Shown piece after piece: positions 42,361 through 49,453 of a stretch of DNA of 64,000 nt. The stretch is from Chloroflexota bacterium. Its GTDB lineage: Bacteria; Chloroflexota; Anaerolineae; Anaerolineales; Villigracilaceae. Where the stretch lies: positions 1,364,001-1,428,000 of the forward strand of contig JABFGC010000001.1 of NCBI GenBank assembly GCA_013112685.1. The letters are read 5' to 3'. Both the position numbers and the translations under genes were made by a program. The notes under the pieces are model-generated. The model was not told where the DNA came from. It did not search any database and was given only the letters and a program-made list of their open reading frames with translations. Each line of letters begins with the position of its first letter. The stretch's first letter is position 1.

Positions 42361-43533
42361 ATGCTACGCTTCCTCACCGCTGGCGAATCACACGGACCCT
42401 CTTTGACCACAATCCTGGATGGAATCCCTGCCGGTTTGCCGCTGACCCCCGACATCGTCAACAAAGAACTTGCCCGCCGCCAGCATGGATACGGCTCAGG
42501 CGGGCGCATGAAGATCGAAAAGGACACGGTGCAAATCCTCGGCGGTGTGATGGGCGGCGAGACCACAGGCGCGCCGATTGCCATGCTGGTCGAAAACGCG
42601 GACCACGTCAAATGGAAAGGCAAAGCCATCGAGCCGATGACTGCGCCGCGTCCGGGTCATGCCGACTTAACCGGCGCGGTCAAATACGGCTATAAAGACC
42701 TGCGCCCCGCTCTCGAACGAGCGTCCGCCCGCGAAACTGCCGTGCGTGTAGCCGTTGGAGCGGTTTGCAAACACTTTCTCGACCAGTTCGGAATCATCGT
42801 CGGCGGATACGTTGCTTCCATTGGCGAAGCGCAAGCCGATTTTGGCGGGATGCCCTACGAAGAACGCTTCACCCGTGCCGAAGAGTCCGATGTGCGCTGT
42901 CCGGTTGAATCATCCGCGCAGAAGATGCGGGACGAGATCGAAAAGGTCATTCACGGCAAAAACACCCTCGGTGGCGTGTTGGAAATCGTCGCCCTCAACC
43001 TCCCAGTGGGGCTTGGCAGTTTCGCGCAATGGGACAGGCGCCTCGAAGCCAAACTGGCGATGGCGGTCATGTCGGTGCAAGCCATCAAAGGCGTGGAGGT
43101 CGGCGACGCTTTTGAAAACACGAGGCAACTCGGCACACAAGCGCATGACCCAATCAACCTTCGCCCTTCAACCTTCAACCTTCAACGTTCAACCAACAGA
43201 GCAGGCGGCATCGAAGGCGGAATCAGCAACGGACAGCCCATCGTCATCCGCGCCGCGATGAAACCGATTGCCACCACGCTTCTTCCCCAGCCGACGGTTG
43301 ACCTTGCTTCGGGGAGCGAAGCCCCCACCCGATATGAGCGCTCCGACTTCTGCCCCGTTCCGCGCGCCGTGCCAATCCTCGAAGCGATGGTCGCGTTTGT
43401 GCTCGCGGATGCCCTGCTCGAAAAACTCGGCGGCGACTCGCTGAACGAAATGAAACCAAGATTTGAATCCCTCCGCAAAGCCACACTCGAAGATTTGCGA
43501 ATGGACAACCTCCCGCGCGTGTTTTGGGAGTGA
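42361..43533 (+). CDS. aroC: chorismate synthase (AroC)
   Basis: 390 residues. LRFLTAGESHGPSLTTILDG, RRQHGYGSGGRMKIEKD, GGVMGGETTGAPIAMLVEN, RPGHADLTGAVKYGYKDLRP, ERASARETAVRVAVGAV, STNRAGGIEGGISNGQPIVI and SDFCPVPRAVPILEAMVAFV are all conserved FMN/substrate blocks. Removes phosphate from EPSP to give chorismate; needs reduced FMN. A pyrimidine-rich repeat (43157-43198) encodes RPSTFNLQRS in the variable loop just before TNRAGG. ACGGAGTTCCTCC precedes the start. Confidence 0.94.
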   Translation: MLRFLTAGESHGPSLTTILDGIPAGLPLTPDIVNKELARRQHGYGSGGRMKIEKDTVQILGGVMGGETTGAPIAMLVENADHVKWKGKAIEPMTAPRPGHADLTGAVKYGYKDLRPALERASARETAVRVAVGAVCKHFLDQFGIIVGGYVASIGEAQADFGGMPYEERFTRAEESDVRCPVESSAQKMRDEIEKVIHGKNTLGGVLEIVALNLPVGLGSFAQWDRRLEAKLAMAVMSVQAIKGVEVGDAFENTRQLGTQAHDPINLRPSTFNLQRSTNRAGGIEGGISNGQPIVIRAAMKPIATTLLPQPTVDLASGSEAPTRYERSDFCPVPRAVPILEAMVAFVLADALLEKLGGDSLNEMKPRFESLRKATLEDLRMDNLPRVFWE

Positions 43534-43573
43534 CTGATTTACTGATCACTGATTACTGATTACTGATCACTGA
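43533..43573. repeat. tandem repeat CTGATTACTGATCACTGAT
   Basis: Fills the gap between aroC and aroKB and overlaps the aroC stop. Units match the repeat at the 3' end of the cupredoxin gene (about 19349-19377) and near 31897-31915. Confidence 0.75.
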
Positions 43574-43574
43574 T

Positions 43575-45158
43575 ATGCACATCTTCCTCTACGGTCCCCC
43601 CGGCACGGGCAAAACCACCATCGGCAAACTCCTGGCGCGGAGACTCAAACTTCCCTTCCTGGACTTGGACAGAGTCATCGAAACGAACGCGGGTATGTCC
43701 ATTTCACAGATCATGGAGACCCAAGGCGAGACGGCATTTCGTGATTTGGAAACCGCCGTATTAATGGAAACAGTAGGTCACGCTTTGAGCGTGACGGAAC
43801 GCGGCAGGTTACAAACCCGCCCTACAGAATCAATTATCGCCCTTGGCGGCGGCGCGCTGTTGCGGGAGGAAAACCGCGCTTTTGTTGAAAGCAAAGGCAA
43901 AGTGATTTTTCTCGCGGCGAAAATAGATACCTTGATGGAAAGACTCGGCAAAGACTCAAACCAACGCCCCCTGCTCGCGGGAGATTTGGAATCGAAACTT
44001 TCAGCATTGCTTGAAAAGCGAAGGGAACATTACAACTCCTTCCCATTGAAAATCCACGTGGATGGGAAAACCACCGAGCAGAATGCACATCAGGCGCAGA
44101 TTGCACTGGGGCGGCATCATCTCTCTGCGATGGGGGAATACGATGTGCTTGTAGGACAAATTTCCAATTTGTCCCGTTGCCCGGCTTCGATCATCATCAC
44201 CGATGAGAATGTGGCAAAGTTTCATCTCGAAAAAGTTCAAAACCTTTTCAACGCCGAATCCGTCATCCTCCCCGCAGGCGAAGAGCATAAAAACCTCGAA
44301 ACCGTCTCGCGCTTGTGGAAAGCCTTCCTAGAGAATGGACTGGACCGCAAAAGCACGGTCATTGCCCTGGGCGGCGGCGTGATTGGCGACCTGACAGGTT
44401 TCGCCGCCTCCGCGTACATGCGCGGCGTTGATTGGATCGCCATCCCAACCACCCTGCTCGCGATGGTGGATGCCTCGCTTGGCGGCAAGACCGGCTTCGA
44501 CCTGCCCGAAGGGAAGAACCTCATCGGCGCGTTCCACCCGCCCCGGCTGGTGCTGGCTGACCCGCAATTGCTTTCCACCTTGCCCGAACGTGAATTCCGC
44601 TCCGGCATGGCGGAAGTGGTCAAGCATGGTGTCATCGCCGACCCGGAATTGTTCGCATTGTGCAAACACGGCATGGAATGGGTGAAAGCCAATCTCGAAG
44701 AAGTGATCAAGCGCGCAATAGCGGTGAAAATAGGAATCATCGAAGACGACCCCTACGAAAAAGGAATCCGCGCGGCGTTGAATTTGGGTCACACCGTCGG
44801 TCACGCGGTGGAACTTGTCAGCGGATTTAGACTGCGTCATGGCGAGGCGGTCGCCATCGGCATGGCGGCTGAGGCGGGGTACGCGGTCCGGGTCGGGCTG
44901 GTAGCTCACGGGTTGGTCGAGGCGGTCGAAGAGTCGCTCACAGCGTTGGGATTGCCCATCCGCATCCCCGAAGAAATGTCAAAAGACGAAATCATCCGCG
45001 CAATGCGGGTGGATAAAAAGAAGAATGCGAAGTCCATCCGGTTTGCGCTGCCGGTTGAAATTGGCAGGGTGGAGTTGGTGGATGTGAGCATGGATGATTT
45101 GGAATCTGTCATTGCGAGTGGCGCTTTCAGCGCCACGAAGCAATCCCCCACACAATGA
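43575..45158 (+). CDS. aroKB: fused shikimate kinase / 3-dehydroquinate synthase (AroK-AroB)
   Basis: 527 residues. AroK (1-175): Walker A LYGPPGTGKTTIGKLL, FLDLDRVIETNAGMSISQIM, IIALGGGALLREENR. AroB (about 190-510): VILPAGEEHKNLETVSRLWK, IALGGGVIGDLTGFAASAYM, IPTTLLAMVDASLGGKTGFD, LPEGKNLIGAFHPPRLVLAD, FRSGMAEVVKHGVIAD, LNLGHTVGHAVELVSG (zinc His), and HGEAVAIGMAAEAGYA. The fusion joins steps 2 and 5 of the pathway. Repeat-encoded segments: residues about 66-86 (GHALSVTERGRLQTRPTE, 43770-43830) inside AroK, about 192-202 (VGQISNLSR, 44150-44178) at the domain junction, and the last 15 residues with the stop (45108-45158). Confidence 0.93.
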   Translation: MHIFLYGPPGTGKTTIGKLLARRLKLPFLDLDRVIETNAGMSISQIMETQGETAFRDLETAVLMETVGHALSVTERGRLQTRPTESIIALGGGALLREENRAFVESKGKVIFLAAKIDTLMERLGKDSNQRPLLAGDLESKLSALLEKRREHYNSFPLKIHVDGKTTEQNAHQAQIALGRHHLSAMGEYDVLVGQISNLSRCPASIIITDENVAKFHLEKVQNLFNAESVILPAGEEHKNLETVSRLWKAFLENGLDRKSTVIALGGGVIGDLTGFAASAYMRGVDWIAIPTTLLAMVDASLGGKTGFDLPEGKNLIGAFHPPRLVLADPQLLSTLPEREFRSGMAEVVKHGVIADPELFALCKHGMEWVKANLEEVIKRAIAVKIGIIEDDPYEKGIRAALNLGHTVGHAVELVSGFRLRHGEAVAIGMAAEAGYAVRVGLVAHGLVEAVEESLTALGLPIRIPEEMSKDEIIRAMRVDKKKNAKSIRFALPVEIGRVELVDVSMDDLESVIASGAFSATKQSPTQ

Positions 45159-45205
45159 TAAGATTGCTTCGTCGTGGCGCGGTTCGCGCCGCTCCTCGCA
45201 ATGAC
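45108..45205. repeat. 98-base inverted dispersed repeat (GTCATTGCGAG ... CTCGCAATGAC)
   Basis: Perfect 11-base terminal inverted repeats GTCATTGCGAG (45108-45118) and CTCGCAATGAC (45195-45205), with inner GAAGCAATC/GATTGCTTC arms. It forms the 3' end of aroKB and the whole gap to aroQ. Two single copies occur at 15715 and 27591. Confidence 0.8.
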
Positions 45206-45220
45206 ATGAAGAGAGGAACG

Positions 45221-45655
45221 ATGAAAATTCTTGTATTGCACGGTCCCAATTTGAATCTGCTCGGCACGCGCGAGCCGGACGTGTACGGCTCGATGACGTT
45301 GAACGACATCAATGAAAAAATGGTTGCGCTTGGAAGAGAACTCGGCGCGGAAGTAACCTGCCTGCAATCGAATCACGAAGGCGCGTTGATTGACGCCCTG
45401 CACGATGCGCGCGCGTGGGCGGCAGGCGTGGTCTTCAACCCCGGCGGGTACACGCACACCTCGGTTGCATTGCGCGATGCCGTCTCCGCGATTCAAACCC
45501 CGGTGGTCGAAGTGCATTTATCGAACGTGTATGCGCGCGAAGAGTTTCGCCACACGTCGTTGATTTCGGCGGTGTGCAAAGGCAGGGTGACGGGCTTCGG
45601 CTGGCGCTCGTACGAACTGGGGCTGCGCGGGCTCATTGATATAATCAGGACGTGA
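45221..45655 (+). CDS. aroQ: 3-dehydroquinate dehydratase, type II
   Basis: 144 residues from ATG 45221 (GAGAGGA 5-11 bases upstream); an upstream ATG at 45155 lies in repeat sequence. ILVLHGPNLNLLGTREPDVY, the catalytic Tyr in that block, LQSNHEGALIDALHDA, VFNPGGYTHTSVALRDA, and VVEVHLSNVYAREEFRHTS with the catalytic His. Forms dodecamers; dehydrates 3-dehydroquinate. The stop overlaps the GTG start of the esterase. Confidence 0.94.
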   Translation: MKILVLHGPNLNLLGTREPDVYGSMTLNDINEKMVALGRELGAEVTCLQSNHEGALIDALHDARAWAAGVVFNPGGYTHTSVALRDAVSAIQTPVVEVHLSNVYAREEFRHTSLISAVCKGRVTGFGWRSYELGLRGLIDIIRT

Positions 45656-46431
45656 CCCAGATCATTCCGACAGCCGAACCTTTCTTTTTCTCAGGCGGGC
45701 GTACAGGCGTTTTGCTTATTCATGGTTTCACCGGCACGCCGAAAGAGATGCGTTGGATGGGGGAATATCTCCACGAGCAGGGATGTACGTGCCTGGGGAT
45801 TCGACTCGCGGGACACGCCACGACTCCCGAAGATATGCCCGCCTCGCGCTGGACCGATTGGACTGCTTCCGTTGAAGGCGGTTTTCACCTGCTCTCCGGC
45901 GTGACCGACCGAATCTTCCTCGCGGGGCTTTCGATGGGCGGCGTGTTGTCGTTGTTGATGTCCACCCGACTGGATGTGGCGGGCGTAATTGCGATGTCCA
46001 CGCCGTATTTGCTGCCGCGCGACCCGAGGAATTATCCCGTCTGGTTTATCAGGCTGTATGGGATGTTTGTCAAATATGCGCCGAAATCCACCGAAGAGCC
46101 GGGTTCTTCGTGGTTTGACAAGGAAGCCTTCAAGGATCACATTTCCTATCCGCGCAATCCCGTCCGTGCGGTTGCGGAGTTGAAACTGCTGCTGGCGGAG
46201 ATGCGATCCGCCCTGCCGCTGGTGAGGAAACCCGTGCTGTTGATTCATTCCAAAAACGACAAATACGTCCTGCCCGAAAACATGGAGCGGATCCATGAAG
46301 GACTGGTCAATGCGCCGGACAAGAAAAAGGCGTATGTGGTCGAGGCAGGTCATGTCGTCACGCGCGACGCGGCTCGTCATCAGGTCTTTGAACTGGCGCG
46401 GGATTTCATTCATCGAGCGACTGAGACCTGA
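45652..46431 (+). CDS. alpha/beta-hydrolase, monoacylglycerol lipase/carboxylesterase type
   Basis: 259 residues, GTG start overlapping the aroQ stop (GTGA). VLLIHGFTGTPKEMRWMGEY (oxyanion loop), nucleophile Ser94 in FLAGLSMGGVLSLLM, acidic residue in IHSKNDKYVLPENM, and His in YVVEAGHVVTRDAARHQVFE. Resembles thermostable carboxylesterase Est30. No signal peptide. No evident link to the shikimate pathway beyond position. Confidence 0.9.
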   Translation: MTQIIPTAEPFFFSGGRTGVLLIHGFTGTPKEMRWMGEYLHEQGCTCLGIRLAGHATTPEDMPASRWTDWTASVEGGFHLLSGVTDRIFLAGLSMGGVLSLLMSTRLDVAGVIAMSTPYLLPRDPRNYPVWFIRLYGMFVKYAPKSTEEPGSSWFDKEAFKDHISYPRNPVRAVAELKLLLAEMRSALPLVRKPVLLIHSKNDKYVLPENMERIHEGLVNAPDKKKAYVVEAGHVVTRDAARHQVFELARDFIHRATET

Positions 46432-46590
46432 CAGGTTTTCAAAACCCGTCGGGTCTTAATAACTCACCTTACGCGATTTCATCGTAGGGGCGACCCGTTT
46501 GGGGGAAACGGGCAGCCAATCTACAAGAAAGGGTCGCCCTGTGCCAGATATTTTGCAAAAACATGGATGGGTCGCCCCTACCGCGTAACA
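46427..46590. repeat. two dispersed hairpin repeats between esterase and MFS gene
   Basis: GACCTGACAGGTTTTCAAAACCCGTCGGGTCTT (overlapping the esterase 3' end), then GTAGGGGCGACCCGTTTGGG...GGGTCGCCCCTAC, an inverted pair spanning about 46484-46583. The first may terminate transcription. Confidence 0.7.
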
Positions 46591-46619
46591 TGAGTTGATA
46601 AAACTTCGAAGAGGATGCC

Positions 46620-47759
46620 TTGAATCGAAACCTTTTCTTTATTGCTTTTGCCTTGTTCTTTTGGGGGGTGGGCGAGGGGATGTTCTTCAACTTTGTGCCG
46701 ATCCGCCTGGAGAGCGAGTTCCTGTTGAGCAAGCCGCAGGTGGGGTTGGCGCTGGGCGCGTTCGGCTTTTTCATGGCGATCACGCACATTCCCGGCGGTC
46801 ATCTCTCGGACCGAATCGGCAGGCGTCCGTTATTGATCACGGCATGGTTGTTGGGCGTGTTTTCCACATTGGCAATGGGATTGGCGAAAGGTCTGCCCTT
46901 GTACCTGATGGGCTTGTTCGGCTACGGCTTGACGGCGTTCGTGGCTTCGCCGCTCAGCAGTTATGTCACGGCGGCGCGCGGAAAATGGGAGGTAGGCACA
47001 GTGCTTTCCCTGACCTCCGCCATGTTCAACCTGGGCATGGCGCTCGGTCCCGTGACGGGCGGATGGATCGCGGAACAATATGGGATGAGCATGAGCTATC
47101 TGATCGCCTTCGGAATTTTCGCCGTTTCGACTTTGTTCCTGATTTTCATTCAGCCCCAACCGATTGACCATCACGACCCCGAGTCGCCGCCGCCGAACCT
47201 GTTCAACAACATGCGCTTCGTCAATTTTCTGGCGATCTATGCCTTCGCCATGTTTGCGTTGTATCTATCCCAGCCGCTTACGCCGAACTTTCTGAAAGGT
47301 GTGCGCGAACTGACGCTGAGCGAGACCGGGCTGGTCTTCTCCGCAGGTGCGCTGGGGAATTCCGTGCTGACGTTCGTATTCAGCCGCATCAACCCGCGCC
47401 GCGGATTTTTGTTCGCGCACCTTCTGGTCATGTCCTTTGCCGCCCTGATCTGGCAGGGGTTGGGCTTGCCCATCTTTGTGCTTGGTTATTTCCTGCTCGG
47501 CGGGTTTCGCGCGGCGCGACCGATGGCGCTGGCGCTGGCGCGCGGGCTGGTGCATGACTCGCAAATGGGGCTTTCCTACGGGGCGATGGAGACGGTCAGC
47601 GCGATCATTTTCATCATCTCCCCGCCGATTGCGGGCTTTATCTTCGACCGCGATCCGTTCCTTATCTACCCGCTTGCCATCGGGCTGATAATAACTTCGA
47701 TCATGGTCAGTTACCTCTTCGCCCCGCACATTGTCCAACCCGTACCTCAAAACTCGTAA
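46620..47759 (+). CDS. major facilitator superfamily transporter
   Basis: 379 residues with about 12 hydrophobic segments. GHLSDRIGRRPLLITAWLLG is the MFS loop 2-3 motif, and GPVTGGWIAEQYGMSMSYLI lies in helix 5 (antiporter-like region). The TTG start at 46620 is preceded by GAAGAGGAT. The substrate cannot be told; a drug or metabolite efflux pump is most likely. Confidence 0.85.
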   Translation: MNRNLFFIAFALFFWGVGEGMFFNFVPIRLESEFLLSKPQVGLALGAFGFFMAITHIPGGHLSDRIGRRPLLITAWLLGVFSTLAMGLAKGLPLYLMGLFGYGLTAFVASPLSSYVTAARGKWEVGTVLSLTSAMFNLGMALGPVTGGWIAEQYGMSMSYLIAFGIFAVSTLFLIFIQPQPIDHHDPESPPPNLFNNMRFVNFLAIYAFAMFALYLSQPLTPNFLKGVRELTLSETGLVFSAGALGNSVLTFVFSRINPRRGFLFAHLLVMSFAALIWQGLGLPIFVLGYFLLGGFRAARPMALALARGLVHDSQMGLSYGAMETVSAIIFIISPPIAGFIFDRDPFLIYPLAIGLIITSIMVSYLFAPHIVQPVPQNS

Positions 47760-47802
47760 ATCGCTCCTCGTCAATCGCAAATCGTAAATTGAAAGGTTTT
47801 CC

Positions 47803-48444
47803 ATGCTTGAAATCGTCCCGTTCACGCTCGGACCCGCCTCCACCAATGCCTACCTGATTGCCGACCCTGAAACGAAAGAAGCCGCCGTCGTTGACCCATC
47901 CTGGGACGGACATATCATCCTCAAAGCAGCGCAGGATCGCGGCTGGCGCATCGGTCACTTGTGGTACACGCACGCGCACTTCGATCACATCGGCGGAGCC
48001 GCTGCCATCGCTGACTCGCTGAATCCCTTGCCGCATGTGGCTTTGCATCCCGAAGACCACGTCCTCTGGCGGGCGGGCGGCGGTGGCTCGTTCTTCGGCT
48101 TTGACATTGACCCCGGTCCTGAACCGACGATTGACTTCGTTCACGGCATGAACCTCAAACTCGGCTCGAACGAATTTGAAGTCCGCTGTACGCCGGGGCA
48201 TACGAGGGGTCACTGCGTGTTGTACTGCGCCGGAGAAAGGGTCTGCTTTTGCGGTGATGTCATTTTCAGCGGGAGCGTCGGTCGCACCGACCTGCCCGGC
48301 GGCGACTGGGATACGCTCGAACGCAGCATCCGCACGCAGATTTTCACTTTGCCCGATGATACGCGATTGCTTTCCGGTCACGGTCCCGAGACGACAGTGG
48401 GGAGGGAGAAGAGGGGAAATCCGTTTGTGGGAGAACATTCGTAA
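47803..48444 (+). CDS. metallo-beta-lactamase fold hydrolase (glyoxalase II-like)
   Basis: 213 residues. TNAYLIADPETKEAAVVDPS, zinc motif THAHFDHIGGAAAIAD (HxHxDH), CTPGHTRGHCVLYC, CFCGDVIFSGSVGRTDLPGG and LLSGHGPETTVGREKRGNPF. Typical of the YcbL/hydroxyacylglutathione-hydrolase-like group of thioesterases. AAAGG lies upstream. Possibly detoxifies glyoxal-derived thioesters; the thiol used here is unknown. Confidence 0.9.
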   Translation: MLEIVPFTLGPASTNAYLIADPETKEAAVVDPSWDGHIILKAAQDRGWRIGHLWYTHAHFDHIGGAAAIADSLNPLPHVALHPEDHVLWRAGGGGSFFGFDIDPGPEPTIDFVHGMNLKLGSNEFEVRCTPGHTRGHCVLYCAGERVCFCGDVIFSGSVGRTDLPGGDWDTLERSIRTQIFTLPDDTRLLSGHGPETTVGREKRGNPFVGEHS

Positions 48445-48480
48445 CACGAAATTTATTTCGCTCGAAATGGTGGAGGAAAA

Positions 48481-49374
48481 ATGAAACGTGCAGTGAGCAT
48501 CAGCCTGGGGAGTTCGAAGCGCGATAAGAGCGTGAAGGTCAATCTCAACGGGGTGGAGATTCTCGTCGAGCGCATCGGCACGGATGGCGACATCGCCAAA
48601 GCTCGCCAAATGTATTTGGACCTGGATGGGAAAGTGGATGCCTTCGGCGTGGGCGGTGTGGACTTGTACCTGCGCCTCGACCAGAGGGAATATCCGCTTC
48701 ATGCCGCCTTGAAGTTGGTTGCTGGCGTCAAGCAGACTCCACTCTGCGACGGACGCGGACTCAAGCACACCCTCGAGCAGCGCGTCTTTGAACTGGCAAA
48801 GGAACAGATCGGAGAAGTCCGCTTCAAACAGACGTTCATCCCTGTCGCGGTGGACCGGCTTGGGTTGGCGCAGGCAGTCTCCGAGGTCAGCGAACGATGC
48901 GTGTTCGGGGATTTGATGGTCGCCCTCGGTGTGCCGATTCCCATCTATGGCATTCCTGCCTTCAAACGCGTCGCGCGAATCATGCTGCCCATCGTCAGCC
49001 ACTTCCCCATGAGCATGATCTTCTATGGCAGCGGCGGCGCGGAGCATGAACCGAAGTACGTGAAATATTTCGAGGAATCCGATTTGATCGCGGGCGACTT
49101 CCTGTTCACGCGAAAATATATGCCGAAAAACCTGAGTGGCAAGACGATCGTGACGAACACAACAACGGAAGAGAACATTGCCCTGCTGAAGGAACGCGGC
49201 GTGAAGACGGTGATAACAACCACCCCGCGCTACGATGGACGCTCTTTTGGCACGAACACCACCGAAGCCATGCTCACGGCTTATGCAGGGAAGGGGCGAC
49301 GATTGACCGATGAGGAGTTGAATGGGCTGATTGATGAACTAGGTTTGAGGCCGGATATTTCGAATCTAAATTGA
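48481..49374 (+). CDS. conserved protein of the family often named 'quinate 5-dehydrogenase'
   Basis: 297 residues. It begins RAVSISLGSSKRDKSVKVNL, followed by DAFGVGGVDLYLRLDQREYP, LVAGVKQTPLCDGRGLKHTL and IVTNTTTEENIALLKERGVK. The name is carried by automatic annotation of close relatives; I see no SDR or MDR NAD motif of a true quinate dehydrogenase, so the activity is doubtful. Position just after a shikimate gene cluster is suggestive. Two loop motifs (ITTTPRYDGRSFGTNTTEAM) are strongly conserved and could bind a phosphate. GGTGGAGGAAAA precedes the start. Confidence 0.7.
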   Translation: MKRAVSISLGSSKRDKSVKVNLNGVEILVERIGTDGDIAKARQMYLDLDGKVDAFGVGGVDLYLRLDQREYPLHAALKLVAGVKQTPLCDGRGLKHTLEQRVFELAKEQIGEVRFKQTFIPVAVDRLGLAQAVSEVSERCVFGDLMVALGVPIPIYGIPAFKRVARIMLPIVSHFPMSMIFYGSGGAEHEPKYVKYFEESDLIAGDFLFTRKYMPKNLSGKTIVTNTTTEENIALLKERGVKTVITTTPRYDGRSFGTNTTEAMLTAYAGKGRRLTDEELNGLIDELGLRPDISNLN

Positions 49375-49453
49375 ATTTGCTTTTCGGGGAAAGGTGTTGT
49401 AAACTCAACATTGTTTGACGGTCTTTTGATGTGAGGTAGGGTAGGCAGTCACT

